From: Pelosinus fermentans
GTDB lineage: Bacteria > Bacillota > Negativicutes > DSM-13327
DNA length: 38,280 bases
Reading direction: 5' to 3'
Assembly (NCBI GenBank): GCA_002434245.1
Contig: DJJR01000046.1
Location: 125,366-163,645 of the forward strand
A program made the position numbers and the translations under genes. The notes under the pieces are model-generated. The model was not told where the DNA came from, ran no database searches, and saw only the letters and a list, made by a program, of their open reading frames with translations. Below, piece after piece: positions 15,652 through 25,327 of the stretch. Position 1 is the stretch's first letter, and the number at the start of each line of letters is the position of its first letter.

Positions 15652-16470
15652 TTATAACAGTGTTGGCACAATACGATATATAATATCATGGATTACATCA
15701 TCATCATTACTTACAGAAACCCAATCTGCTATTTTTTTTACATCTTCTTGGGCGTTGGCGGGTGCAACTCCACAATCAGCACGCTGCAGCATTTCAATAT
15801 CATTTTCAAAATCACCTACAGCAATCACTTTTTTTAAGCGGTATGCTTCCATATTCAGCAATTTACCAAGCATCTTTCCTTTCGAAACGTGCTTACCGAC
15901 AATCTCTAAATAAGTAACTGCAGAAAAAAACTGATTTGTTTTATTATCCAAATGAAATTCGGCTAATAAATTCCGACTAGCCAGTAAATGTTCATGGCTG
16001 TCACAAAGGATAATTTTAATCCATGATTGTCCCAGAATATCATCAATTTGGGCATAAACAAACTCCTGTTTCTCTCGTTTCATATGTTCATCAATATTGG
16101 CAGGATCAGTAACCACATAGAGTTGCTCTTCTGTAAAAACTTCAATGCACATTTTCGGAAATGACAGTATACAGCATCTTAGAAAATCGCTTACATCATT
16201 GCTTTTCATCTGCATTGTTTTTAGAAAGCGCTGCTCCTGCCAGGAAAAAAGTGCCCCTCCATTATAAAGAATACATGGTGCATTGATCATAAGATCCGTC
16301 ATGTAAGGTACTACGTTTTTTTGCGTGCGTCCTGTTGCTATAGAAAAGTGTCCGCCTTGCTCTACAAAATAGGCAATAGCGTTCTTATTTTTTTCTGAAA
16401 CCTTGTGTTCACTGTTGGCAAGAGTTCCATCCAAATCTGAAATAAGAATAAAATTCTGATATGCTTTCAA
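15652..16470 (-). CDS. HAD-superfamily Cof-type phosphatase
   Basis: This protein has about 272 residues and the motifs of the Cof/IIB subfamily: motif I DLDGTL near the N-terminus, SIATGRT for motif II, a Lys in GKHVSKGKML, and motif IV GDFENDIEM. Such enzymes dephosphorylate sugar phosphates and similar small substrates. I prefer the TTG at 16470, with AAGGAG 8 nt upstream; the frame is open to a GTG at 16488 that overlaps the yesN-like stop. It is the last gene of the transporter/two-component cluster, which suggests it handles a phosphorylated substrate brought in by the importer. Confidence 0.85.
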   Translation of the reverse strand: MKAYQNFILISDLDGTLANSEHKVSEKNKNAIAYFVEQGGHFSIATGRTQKNVVPYMTDLMINAPCILYNGGALFSWQEQRFLKTMQMKSNDVSDFLRCCILSFPKMCIEVFTEEQLYVVTDPANIDEHMKREKQEFVYAQIDDILGQSWIKIILCDSHEHLLASRNLLAEFHLDNKTNQFFSAVTYLEIVGKHVSKGKMLGKLLNMEAYRLKKVIAVGDFENDIEMLQRADCGVAPANAQEDVKKIADWVSVSNDDDVIHDIIYRIVPTLL

Positions 16471-16487
16471 ATTTTCAGCTCCTTCCA

Positions 16488-17294
16488 CTATTTATGAATA
16501 ATACAGCCACTATGTTTAACAAATTCGGTAGGAGTGGTCTTTGTATATTTCTTAAATACGGCGCAAAAATGCTTATAGTCACTAAAGCCTGTCAAATCAG
16601 AAACTTCATATACCCGATGAGTCCCTTTTTTTAATAGACCAATCGCCTTTTGAATACGATAACGTGTCAATAATTCTAAAAAAGTCTGTGATGTTGCTTC
16701 CTTAAACTTACGACTTAAATAACTGGCACTTACATCTAATTCATCGGCAATCGAATCAATACTAATCTTCTCATGATAATGATCACGAATTTTATAAAGC
16801 GCCTGGGCAACATAACTGTTTTTAAGGGTATCCCCATTTAGATATACATCCCAATCTACAAGCTTACCAATATCCCGTTTTTTGGTAAGTGCAATAATAT
16901 TAGAATACGCTTTGGCTTCTTCCATACTTTCCTTGATTCTCTTGATTATATTTTTCAGTTCCTCTTCATCCACAGGTTTAAGCAAATAATCTGATACCTG
17001 CAGATGTACTGATTTACGCGCATAATCAAAATTGGCATGGCTTGTCAAAATGATACTTTTAAATGGCTTAATCTCCATACTTTTAGCCTTTTCCAACATT
17101 TCGATGCCATTCATCTGGGGCATAATGATGTCTGCAATGACCAGATCGATTTCATATTGCTCTAACATAGCGAGTCCTTCTTTACCATTCTCTGCTGCGC
17201 CCACCACCATACAATCCATGCTCAGCCAGTCAATGGTGTAAACAAGTCCTCGGCGTATAATTTCTTCATCCTCAACAATCAATACCTTGAGCAT
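16488..17294 (-). CDS. YesN-type response regulator (receiver plus AraC HTH)
   Basis: Residues 1-120 form a receiver domain with acidic pocket VEDEE (8-11), phosphoacceptor Asp55 in IADIIMPQ, Thr84 and Lys106. Residues 165-260 form an AraC-type double HTH (IDSIADELDVSASYLSRKF, VYEVSDLTGFSDYKHFCAVF). The linker is shorter than in many YesN proteins. It sits downstream of its cognate YesM-type kinase with a gap of about 47 nt and has AGGAGG before the ATG. It probably activates the upstream ABC-importer genes. Confidence 0.92.
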   Translation of the reverse strand: MLKVLIVEDEEIIRRGLVYTIDWLSMDCMVVGAAENGKEGLAMLEQYEIDLVIADIIMPQMNGIEMLEKAKSMEIKPFKSIILTSHANFDYARKSVHLQVSDYLLKPVDEEELKNIIKRIKESMEEAKAYSNIIALTKKRDIGKLVDWDVYLNGDTLKNSYVAQALYKIRDHYHEKISIDSIADELDVSASYLSRKFKEATSQTFLELLTRYRIQKAIGLLKKGTHRVYEVSDLTGFSDYKHFCAVFKKYTKTTPTEFVKHSGCIIHK

Positions 17295-17341
17295 ATGAGT
17301 TTACCTCCTTTTATTTCAGCCAAAAAAGCGGTAACCGTCAT

Positions 17342-19042
17342 TTATTGTTTTCTATGAATGGGCAAAACAATTTTTACAATCGTTCCTTCACCATAACTGC
17401 TGTCAATTTCCACTCCATAAGAATCACCATACATCAACTGAATCCGCCGATTGACATTATATAGTCCTGAATGCTGTGAAATATTCGCAGGTGATATCAG
17501 CATCGCTCGAATCTCGCTAAGTGACTGTCCATCAATTGCAGTACCATTGTTGGTAATGGTAAGCACAAGTGTGTTCTTAATCATCTTGATTTCAATTTCT
17601 ACCAGCATATGCTGACAATCGTGAAAACCATATTTTACTGCATTCTCAATAATCGGTTGAATCAGCAATTTAGGAACACTGCAATGCTTCAGTTCTTCTG
17701 GTATCTGAAGAATATAATTCAGCCGATTACCAAATCGATATTTCTGAATATCGAGGTAGCTTTGGGTATATTCCATATCTTCCTGAATGGTTACCTCGCT
17801 GCTGCTGGTACTAATGCTGTAGCGTAATATATTCGACAAGGCAATAATCATTTTATTGGCGGCAGCAGGGTCTAACTTAATCATAAATTTAATATTTTCT
17901 AATGTATTAAATAAAAAATGCGGATTAAATTGCGACTCAAGCTGTTTAATTTCAGAAATAACCGTTGCTCGTGCCTTTTCATGATTGGTTTGCATAAGCT
18001 CTTTGAGACTGAAAAGCATTCGATTATAAGCCTCACCGATTATTTCAAATTCATTATTCGTATTGATAGAAAGACGCATATCCAGATTCCCCTGTTTCAC
18101 AGCCGAAAATGCTTCTACAAGCTGATCTATCATTTTTGTCTTTTCTTCCACTTGCTTTTTTACACTGATAACAATGGACAGGGATACTATAATTAATACC
18201 CCAATGAGAATCATCACTGCATTCACCAGTTGACTGACGATACCGCCGATAGAAGTAAACGCATACACCGTTAATTCTCCGTCTAGAATTGCTTTTTTGC
18301 TGCTATAATACTTTGTATCTACAAAAGAAAAATAGCCATTGGCATGCTGAAATTCAGGTTTCATTTTGTTCATAGCAACACCAAAAAAATCATCTGTACA
18401 AATTGGCATATAGTCATAACGATCCTTTACAACAATATGCACATCAGGATTCGTCATCGCACTTAGAATTTGTGCGGCCGGCACAACAAAGAGAACATAG
18501 CCAGTGATCTTACCTTCTTCCAGTATGGCTTTACCAATGATAAGATCCATCTGGGAGTCAAAACGGTGAATTGAATTCGCAAAAGTAAAGATTGGTTCCA
18601 TTGGCTTTCTCTTGATCTGCCCTATAATGCCCCAATCTGCAGTCCTTGCCAACTCGGCAAATTCCGGATCTTGTATTTGATTTGAAACTAATCGATTCAT
18701 CTGTGTATCAAAAATATAAAAATCCGTGTGTACACCTATCATACTGGTATATTGATATAATTTTTCATACATTTCTGCCTTTGCAGCTTTGTTATCACGC
18801 AGCACATTCATATCACAAAGACCGGCAATGTCATTGGCGTTATCTAAATAATTAGAAATCATTGTACTCATCATATCACAAATAGCATTCAATCGATTGT
18901 GATTGCGTTCCAGCACATTGGTATTCCAATACGCAAAAGCAAGTATAAATACGATAATTGAAATAATAAAAATCGGGATTAGTGCATAAATGGTAAAAGT
19001 TCGCCGTAATTCATCCTTCAAGTGGTTCACTTTTCTACTCAT
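17342..19042 (-). CDS. YesM-type sensor histidine kinase
   Basis: This membrane sensor has 566 residues: TM1 at about 17-39, an extracytoplasmic dCache-like sensing domain at about 40-265, TM2 at about 272-293, and HAMP at about 293-350. The His_kinase domain follows, with phosphorylated His375 in QFNPHFLFN. The C-terminal HATPase has an N box IIENAVKYGF. The fold is the standard LytS/YesM class that pairs with YesN regulators. The gene lies just downstream of the importer permease, so the sensed signal is probably the transported compound, detected directly or through the binding lipoprotein. Confidence 0.92.
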   Translation of the reverse strand: MSRKVNHLKDELRRTFTIYALIPIFIISIIVFILAFAYWNTNVLERNHNRLNAICDMMSTMISNYLDNANDIAGLCDMNVLRDNKAAKAEMYEKLYQYTSMIGVHTDFYIFDTQMNRLVSNQIQDPEFAELARTADWGIIGQIKRKPMEPIFTFANSIHRFDSQMDLIIGKAILEEGKITGYVLFVVPAAQILSAMTNPDVHIVVKDRYDYMPICTDDFFGVAMNKMKPEFQHANGYFSFVDTKYYSSKKAILDGELTVYAFTSIGGIVSQLVNAVMILIGVLIIVSLSIVISVKKQVEEKTKMIDQLVEAFSAVKQGNLDMRLSINTNNEFEIIGEAYNRMLFSLKELMQTNHEKARATVISEIKQLESQFNPHFLFNTLENIKFMIKLDPAAANKMIIALSNILRYSISTSSSEVTIQEDMEYTQSYLDIQKYRFGNRLNYILQIPEELKHCSVPKLLIQPIIENAVKYGFHDCQHMLVEIEIKMIKNTLVLTITNNGTAIDGQSLSEIRAMLISPANISQHSGLYNVNRRIQLMYGDSYGVEIDSSYGEGTIVKIVLPIHRKQ

Positions 19043-19097
19043 GTTTCACCCCGATTCTCTATATCAACTACGACCATACAAGTGTTTACATTTTCTA

Positions 19098-20753
19098 TTA
19101 TAAACTAATATCCCTGCTGCCGGAAACTTTAAAGAATAAAAGCAGCCCAATGACTGTAGTCAGCGTTAGAATGGTAGACAGTGCTGCTGCCGTACCATAA
19201 CTTGCACGAATCACTTCTGTATAAATAGCCACGGACATTGTCTTCGTTCCGCCGGTATACAAGATGACTGATGAACTTAATTCATTAATACAGGTAATCC
19301 AACTTAAAATCGCCCCGGATAACACTCCTGGTATCATCATTACCGCAGTAATTTTGAAGAAAGTCTTTAATGGTGATGCACCAAGACTAATGGATGCTTC
19401 CTCCACACTTGGACTGATTTGATACAAAATGGCTGAGCTTGAACGCAAGGTATAAGGCAGACGCCTAATGACCAAGGAAACAATGATAATCGTTGCCGTT
19501 CCCGATAAGATGAGGGGATCTTCATTAAATGCCAGGAGCAACGTGATGCCCAGTACCGATCCAGGAATAATATAAGGAAACATAGTAAGAGTATCAATCA
19601 TATCAGTAAGCCAGCTCTTTCGTCGTGTCGTGATGTAAGCAACAAGCATACCGAAGAAAACAATCAGCGAAATGGCAACAAAGGAATAAACATAGGTATT
19701 GGTAATTGCTAAAGCCAGATTGTCAAAAACGATACGATAACTATCCAGCGAAAATCCCGATACAAATATTTGCCCCTTTGTTTTTAGAAAAGAAGTGTAT
19801 ATCACGGTAACTTGCGGGATGATGGATACCAATACCAGACCATAAATAGCGATATGCATAACTATATTCTTTAGTCCTGACAATCCTTTCGCCTGCATCG
19901 GCCTAAGGGAACTCATGGTAAAGGATTTCCTATTTACCACGTATTTTTGCAATAAGAAAATCGTTGTCGTAAGAATAACCATTAAGGTTGCCATGGCTGC
20001 GGCAAAATTGGCTTGACCACCCACTTCATTAATAAACTCGGAATAAATCATAACTGGCATAACGTTAAAACCTTCCCCAATGAGCATGGGTGTGCCAAAA
20101 TCAGCTAATGCATTCATGAAAACCATCAAAGCACCCGCAAGCAATGTGGGCATCACCAACGGCATAATCACCGTTACTACCTTTTTTATGCCGCTGCAGC
20201 CGAGGCTTTCTGCCGCCTCAATCAGGGATGCATCAATCTTTTTCAGCGCCCCGGATACATACAAATAAATAAAGGGATACAGCTTTAACGTAAGTACTAA
20301 GAGTATGCCGCTAAAACCATAAATAGACGGCCATTCCATCTGGAATAAGTCAGAAAGAAACTGCGTTATTATACCGCTTCGCCCGCCTAGCAATACCCAA
20401 GAGTAAGCGCCAATAAATGGAGGCGATAACATGGAGATAATCACAAGTACCTCGACTGCCCCCTTGCCTTTTACCTTAAATGCCGTCATGAAATAGGCTA
20501 ATGCCGTACCAATCATGATGGATAGAATGGTTACACAAGTAGTAACCCACATGCTATTGATCAACGATTGATAGTAGTATTTTCTACTGAAAAACTTACT
20601 GAAATTTTCCAATGTAAAAACCCCTGTAGCCGGATCCAGGAAACTGCTGATAAACAATGAAAATAAGGGATACATCAAAAACAATCCAAATACAGCAACA
20701 GATGAGATGGTAACGAATGTCCAAAAATCCCAGGTAAGCAGCTTCTTATTCAT
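19098..20753 (-). CDS. Fused two-domain ABC transporter permease (FbpB/AfuB type)
   Basis: This permease has 551 residues with about 12 membrane segments in two repeated halves, each with the EAA loop (EAAESLGCSGIKKVVTVIMP and EEASISLGASPLKTFFKITA). That duplicated layout is typical of the ferric-ion/2-aminoethylphosphonate/sugar-phosphate permease group. It overlaps the end of the ATPase gene by 8 nt. The overlap and order (binding protein, ATPase, permease) show one importer. Whether the substrate is Fe(III) or an organophosphate cannot be read from the permease alone. Confidence 0.9.
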   Translation of the reverse strand: MNKKLLTWDFWTFVTISSVAVFGLFLMYPLFSLFISSFLDPATGVFTLENFSKFFSRKYYYQSLINSMWVTTCVTILSIMIGTALAYFMTAFKVKGKGAVEVLVIISMLSPPFIGAYSWVLLGGRSGIITQFLSDLFQMEWPSIYGFSGILLVLTLKLYPFIYLYVSGALKKIDASLIEAAESLGCSGIKKVVTVIMPLVMPTLLAGALMVFMNALADFGTPMLIGEGFNVMPVMIYSEFINEVGGQANFAAAMATLMVILTTTIFLLQKYVVNRKSFTMSSLRPMQAKGLSGLKNIVMHIAIYGLVLVSIIPQVTVIYTSFLKTKGQIFVSGFSLDSYRIVFDNLALAITNTYVYSFVAISLIVFFGMLVAYITTRRKSWLTDMIDTLTMFPYIIPGSVLGITLLLAFNEDPLILSGTATIIIVSLVIRRLPYTLRSSSAILYQISPSVEEASISLGASPLKTFFKITAVMMIPGVLSGAILSWITCINELSSSVILYTGGTKTMSVAIYTEVIRASYGTAAALSTILTLTTVIGLLLFFKVSGSRDISL

Positions 20754-21861
20754 ACTGCTTCACATCCCTGATTAAATTCATCCTTTGGTCCGCAGTAAAA
20801 ATATTGACTTTTGCTTTGTTAGGCCGAAGAATCATTGTCTCACCAATTTCGAACACTTTTTCTGCATGGCCTAAGTCTTGTGAAAATTCAGTTGCAGATT
20901 GATTTTTTATCACCATACCCGGAGCAAAAGTAAGTGTATAATTTACATATTTACCAAGAAATACTCGGTTATGAATTGTGCATTGTATGCCATTTTCTTG
21001 TACTGAAAATTCTTCTGGTCTAACAGAAATAATAACCTCTTGCCCATCTGTTACTGCACCGAGATTATCCATTTCGAACTGATAACCGTCCTGAAACAAA
21101 ACAAAAGTCTTATGATCTTCGACTTTTATTTTGCCGGCAAATAGATTAGAATGGCCGATGAAAGTAGAAACAAATACATTATAAGGCCTTGTATAAATGG
21201 ACTGGGGTTTTCCAATCTGCTCAATTACGCCTGTTTGCATAACTGCAATTCTATCGGAAATCGCCAAGGCTTCCTCCTGGTCATGAGTTACATAAACAGT
21301 GGTAATTCCTACTTGATTTTGCACTTCACGAATGGCACTGCGCATTTCTACGCGAAGTTTTGCGTCTAAATTAGAAAGGGGTTCATCCATAAGGAGTACA
21401 TTGGGATGGATCACAATGGCTCTTGCTAAAGCAACCCGCTGCTGCTGACCGCCAGAAAGTCGTTCCGGTAAGCGATCTTGATATTCTTCAATCTTTACTG
21501 CTTTTAAAATAGCATCCACTTTGGTTTTAATCTCTGTCTTGTTAAATCGGCGCAGCTTTAGACCATATTCTATATTTTCCCGTACTGTTAAATGAGGAAA
21601 TATGGCATAACTTTGAAATACCATACCAATATTACGTTTATGAGTCGGAATCTCATTGATCACCAAATCATCAAATTTGATTTCTCCCCCCTCAATACTA
21701 TTGAATCCTGCAATCATTCTTAGTAAAGTCGTTTTACCACAGCCTGAAGGTCCTAATAATGTAAAAAACTCACCATTTTTAATATGTGCTGATAAATTGG
21801 GGATAATCGTTACTTGATCGTATCTTTTGATTACATGGTCAATATGAATTGCAACACTCAT
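20746..21861 (-). CDS. ABC transporter ATP-binding protein (FbpC/PotA type)
   Basis: This importer ATPase has 371 residues. Walker A is GPSGCGKTT (37-45), the signature LSGGQQQR is at 135-142, Walker B VLLMDE at 155-160, and the H-loop lies in VYVTHDQEEA. The C-terminal ~120 residues are a TOBE regulatory domain, as in the CUT1/FbpC group. AACGGAGG precedes the ATG. A 10-bp stem-loop separates it from the binding-protein gene upstream, and it overlaps the permease downstream. Confidence 0.92.
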   Translation of the reverse strand: MSVAIHIDHVIKRYDQVTIIPNLSAHIKNGEFFTLLGPSGCGKTTLLRMIAGFNSIEGGEIKFDDLVINEIPTHKRNIGMVFQSYAIFPHLTVRENIEYGLKLRRFNKTEIKTKVDAILKAVKIEEYQDRLPERLSGGQQQRVALARAIVIHPNVLLMDEPLSNLDAKLRVEMRSAIREVQNQVGITTVYVTHDQEEALAISDRIAVMQTGVIEQIGKPQSIYTRPYNVFVSTFIGHSNLFAGKIKVEDHKTFVLFQDGYQFEMDNLGAVTDGQEVIISVRPEEFSVQENGIQCTIHNRVFLGKYVNYTLTFAPGMVIKNQSATEFSQDLGHAEKVFEIGETMILRPNKAKVNIFTADQRMNLIRDVKQYE

Positions 21862-21904
21862 AGATAAAACCTCCGTTTAAAACTTCGGACATTTTGATAG
21901 AATG

Positions 21905-21936
21905 ACAGCCCACAACAAATAACTTGTGTGGGCTGT
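21905..21936. repeat. Intercistronic stem-loop between binding protein and ATPase genes
   Basis: ACAGCCCACA (21905-21914) pairs perfectly with TGTGGGCTGT (21927-21936) around a 12-nt loop. There is no T tract on either side. It probably stabilises or processes the mRNA so that the binding protein is made in excess. Confidence 0.6.
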
Positions 21937-21954
21937 ATAACAAGCATGATCGGA

Positions 21955-22992
21955 TCAATTAACACTGGTAAATATGTCTTTAAATTTATCTAGCCATTGC
22001 CTTTGATTGGCTACAACCACTTTTTCATCATCATTGATAATGTTGATTCTCGACTTTTCAATCAAGCCTTTTGGCGGTTCGACGTCATCACGGACAGAAC
22101 GTCTGTGTAATTGTTGTACAATAATAGTCTGGGCATCTTTGCTGGTGATAAAATCAATAAATTTCTTTGCATTTATCATATTTTTCGCATTTTTTATGAC
22201 GTAAACACCATCTGGCTTAGAAATAACCCCTTCTTTCATGTAAACCAATTTTACGGGAGCGCCGTCAGCAACGTATTTTGCACCGCCTTCTTCGAAAGTG
22301 CAGCCTACAGCGTATTCACCATCAGCCACTCCTTTATAAACAGCTGAAGAACCACTAAGCAGCTTACCATCTAGATTCGCACAGAGTGCTTTTACATAAT
22401 CCCAGCCTTTTTCCGGATCACCTTTTCCCATGGCGTAGAGCATGTTGATTAAATGTTCATAAGAAGAAGACGATTTTGATGGATCTGAAAAGGCAATTTT
22501 GCCTTTTAATTTTGGATTTAATAAGTCTTCATACCCTTCCATTTTGATATCGCCAATTAAATTTGTATTGACCATAATTACACTTGGAATATCGGTAAAC
22601 CGAGTCAAAGAACCTTCTGTATTTTTAAACGCCTGCTGAATCTTATCTTCATTAGCTGAAGTGTAATTTTCAAACAAATTGGCCTTCGGCTTCATCGTAC
22701 CAAGTGATCCGCCCCAGAAAATATCACCCAGCGGATTTGCTTTTTCTGATTCTACTCGCTTGAGCAATTCACCACTGCCAGCCGCGACAACCTCTACTTT
22801 TATGCCACTTTGTTTTTCAAATTCACTTACTAATGGATTGATAAACGTCAACGGATGGGGACAATAAATAACTAGTTTGTCTGTTTTGTCTGTCCCAGAT
22901 TTTTCTGTCGTGGCTTTCGTATTTCCACCACAACCGACAAGGAGTAAAGAGGGAAAAAGTAAAATGAGCATCAAAGACATAAGCTTTTTCAT
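21955..22992 (-). CDS. Substrate-binding lipoprotein of the ABC importer (FbpA/AfuA type)
   Basis: This protein has about 345 residues. The N-terminus is a lipoprotein signal (MKKLMSLMLILLFPSLLLVG then Cys), with lipobox LVGC. The mature part is a periplasmic-binding fold of the SBP_bac_6/8 group (DKLVIYCPHPLTFINPLVSEF, GSGELLKRVESEKANPLGD). The ATG at 22992 is chosen for GGAGG upstream and the lipobox; an upstream extension to 23106 would hide the signal. The gene is first in the importer/sensor cluster. Proteins of this shape bind Fe(III), 2-aminoethylphosphonate or sugar phosphates. Confidence 0.88.
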   Translation of the reverse strand: MKKLMSLMLILLFPSLLLVGCGGNTKATTEKSGTDKTDKLVIYCPHPLTFINPLVSEFEKQSGIKVEVVAAGSGELLKRVESEKANPLGDIFWGGSLGTMKPKANLFENYTSANEDKIQQAFKNTEGSLTRFTDIPSVIMVNTNLIGDIKMEGYEDLLNPKLKGKIAFSDPSKSSSSYEHLINMLYAMGKGDPEKGWDYVKALCANLDGKLLSGSSAVYKGVADGEYAVGCTFEEGGAKYVADGAPVKLVYMKEGVISKPDGVYVIKNAKNMINAKKFIDFITSKDAQTIIVQQLHRRSVRDDVEPPKGLIEKSRINIINDDEKVVVANQRQWLDKFKDIFTSVN

Positions 22993-23147
22993 TAATTTTC
23001 CTCCATTCAAGTGTTCTCTACCCAAATTATATATAAACCATTTCTGCAGAACAATCCCAGAAATATCTATAACTATCTGAATTAATGAACTTTTCAATAT
23101 TTTCACAAAATATTCTAATTATTTTCAATATTAAATGTAACGATTTA

Positions 23148-23198
23148 AAAAATAAGGCTTATTTAACAAATTATTCTTGTCAAATAAGTCTTATTTTT
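23148..23198. terminator. Terminator between the PRD regulator and the importer cluster
   Basis: A 17-bp stem with one G-T pair (23148-23164 with 23182-23198) encloses a 17-nt loop. Read on the minus strand it is followed by a T run, as expected for the end of the PTS/sugar-acid locus. Confidence 0.75.
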
Positions 23199-23239
23199 AA
23201 TCACCCACGGCTGACTACTTATCCTCTTGTCTTTACTAT

Positions 23240-25198
23240 TCATTTTTGATCGTTCATAGGCTTAAATAAAATCTTTTCCATTTCCGTTGTATTGGATGAT
23301 TCTTTTAATTTTTTTATTAGCGAATCATTAGAGACAATTTTAAATAATTTTTCAAAAAAGAAATAATAATTATTGCTTTCGCTAAAGTTTATTGCAATTA
23401 AGAATACAAGATCGACTAATTGCTCATCCCAGACAATTGGTTTTTCTAATCGAATAACCACAATAATCGATTTTTTAACAAAGGACGCTGACCCGTGAGG
23501 GACTGCAATCCCTCTTCCCAAAGATGTTGACGCTCTTTTTTCTCGTTCTAAAACGGATACAAGGAAATCGGTTGTAACATTTTTATCGATTTCTAAAAGT
23601 TTACAATACTTTTTTATTAAATCATTTTTATCTTGAATATTATCTTTGAAAAACAATATATTGTTTTTTATTTGATGACTATTTTCGAAAATCTTTTGAT
23701 ATTCTTTTTTTATAATCCATGAGCGAATAGCATCTTGATCATCATCATCAAGCATAAGTGTGATGACAATAACATCGTCAGTTAGTCCTATAGGAGCACT
23801 GGTAGCGTTTAAAAAAAGTGTAAAATCTTTTAAATTCATTTCATTAAGTTTAGTTAAGCTGACTACTTGCGTAATAGCAATTTCACTGAACTGCCTTTCA
23901 ATTTTACTTTTTAAAAATGTAGAAATGGTAAGACCGCCTTCACAAATTAAACAAGCTGAAATATATCTTTTTTTATTCGAACGATTAATTGCTGCTACAA
24001 TGTGTAAACAAATATAGCCAAGCTCATTCGCATCAAAATAAACTTTCCCATTTTCTTGATTCTCTTCGATTTCTTCAAGTTCTTCAATCGATGTCATCAC
24101 TGCTATATAAACATTTGTATATTCATATTTGATTTGGGTTAAGAGAGGATTTTCGATTTTGATTCCATAGCGCATACGGCGAATTGCAGGGGTAAGGTGG
24201 CTAAATAAGCTCCTTTTCAATTCTTCATCATGATTTAAGTCAACATTGAGACTTACACTTAAAAAATCAGTAAATTTATCAATTACTTTTTTGATTGTAA
24301 ACTCCTGAGGGTTGGATACAAATTCTTGTCTCCTGGCCGAAAGAATATAATAAGTAATTTCAAAAATTTCATCTTCCGTTAGATTCAAATGAAAGCAAGA
24401 GTCAATCTGTACTTTAATTAGCTGCGCCACAAGAAATTCCCTGATTTCATTTGAAAAATGATGTTGACTTTTAATCGTTTTCTCTATACGATTACGAAAA
24501 ATCAAAACACAGAATTTTGTAATTAGATTTTCATAGTCACAATCGGTATAGGATCCATTAAGATTAACCTCTGACATATTTACAATTTTCACTATTTCTT
24601 TTAAAACATCTAAAGAAAATAGTTTTTCCAATGTAGATTCAAGGCTAGGCTTTAATCTTGGAAACATACTGCTAGTGGCAATTATTTTAAAATTGAAACA
24701 CAAATTTTTAAACGCATTTCTTATATCCTCTTCTTGCCCCGTAAGAAATAATCCATTATTTTTCTTTTTTTCTAGAATAATTCCATATGGCGAAAGCCAC
24801 TTACTTACTTTATCAAGTTCTACATTAAGATCCGTTCTGGATTTATACAAATGTTTGGAGACGAAATCAATCGTTATGGGATTAGGACTGGAGAATAATA
24901 AAAATAAGAAATTATTTGTATCATCATCACTAAAAAAATAATCAAGCTGAAATTTATACTGATCTAAAGTACGGCTTATTTTTTTTAGTTGTAGATCAGT
25001 TGCAATTAGCTTTATACCATTATTAGCCTTTTTTTCAATATACGCACCAAATAAAAGTTTTTTGAATTCTGCTGAATTAATATCATTAAATACTGTTCTT
25101 GCCGAAATATTGAGATACGACGCAATCTCCTTTGTTGAAATATAGTTATTCTGTTCCAAAAGACACTGTAATAAGCAAAATGCACGGTTTTCTTTCAT
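23240..25198 (-). CDS. BglG/MtlR-type PTS-controlled regulator (HTH, PRD, EIIB-like, EIIA)
   Basis: This regulator has 652 residues. Domains in order: an N-terminal HTH (YISTKEIASYLNISARTVFNDI), a second winged-helix region to about 170, PRD1 at about 190-300, PRD2 at about 310-420 with the conserved His in ELGYICLHIVAAINR, an EIIB-gat-like segment with Cys in CLICEGGLTIS, and a C-terminal EIIA (fructose/mannitol type) with His568 in GRGIAVPHGS. PRD1 has YYILSAR where a His is usual, so one phosphorylation site may be lost. The gene is more AT rich than its neighbours. It lies at the end of the sugar-acid PTS locus and probably activates it in response to EII phosphorylation. Confidence 0.9.
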   Translation of the reverse strand: MKENRAFCLLQCLLEQNNYISTKEIASYLNISARTVFNDINSAEFKKLLFGAYIEKKANNGIKLIATDLQLKKISRTLDQYKFQLDYFFSDDDTNNFLFLLFSSPNPITIDFVSKHLYKSRTDLNVELDKVSKWLSPYGIILEKKKNNGLFLTGQEEDIRNAFKNLCFNFKIIATSSMFPRLKPSLESTLEKLFSLDVLKEIVKIVNMSEVNLNGSYTDCDYENLITKFCVLIFRNRIEKTIKSQHHFSNEIREFLVAQLIKVQIDSCFHLNLTEDEIFEITYYILSARRQEFVSNPQEFTIKKVIDKFTDFLSVSLNVDLNHDEELKRSLFSHLTPAIRRMRYGIKIENPLLTQIKYEYTNVYIAVMTSIEELEEIEENQENGKVYFDANELGYICLHIVAAINRSNKKRYISACLICEGGLTISTFLKSKIERQFSEIAITQVVSLTKLNEMNLKDFTLFLNATSAPIGLTDDVIVITLMLDDDDQDAIRSWIIKKEYQKIFENSHQIKNNILFFKDNIQDKNDLIKKYCKLLEIDKNVTTDFLVSVLEREKRASTSLGRGIAVPHGSASFVKKSIIVVIRLEKPIVWDEQLVDLVFLIAINFSESNNYYFFFEKLFKIVSNDSLIKKLKESSNTTEMEKILFKPMNDQK

Positions 25199-25327
25199 AG
25201 CTGGCCCCCCTTCCTTATCTCATAGGCAAAATTTAAAGATTTATTATAGATAATTTTTTAGTAAACCTCAAGTTTGATACCACTCTATTAACCATGCATA
25301 AAGATGTTCTCTCAAATACGTGAATAA

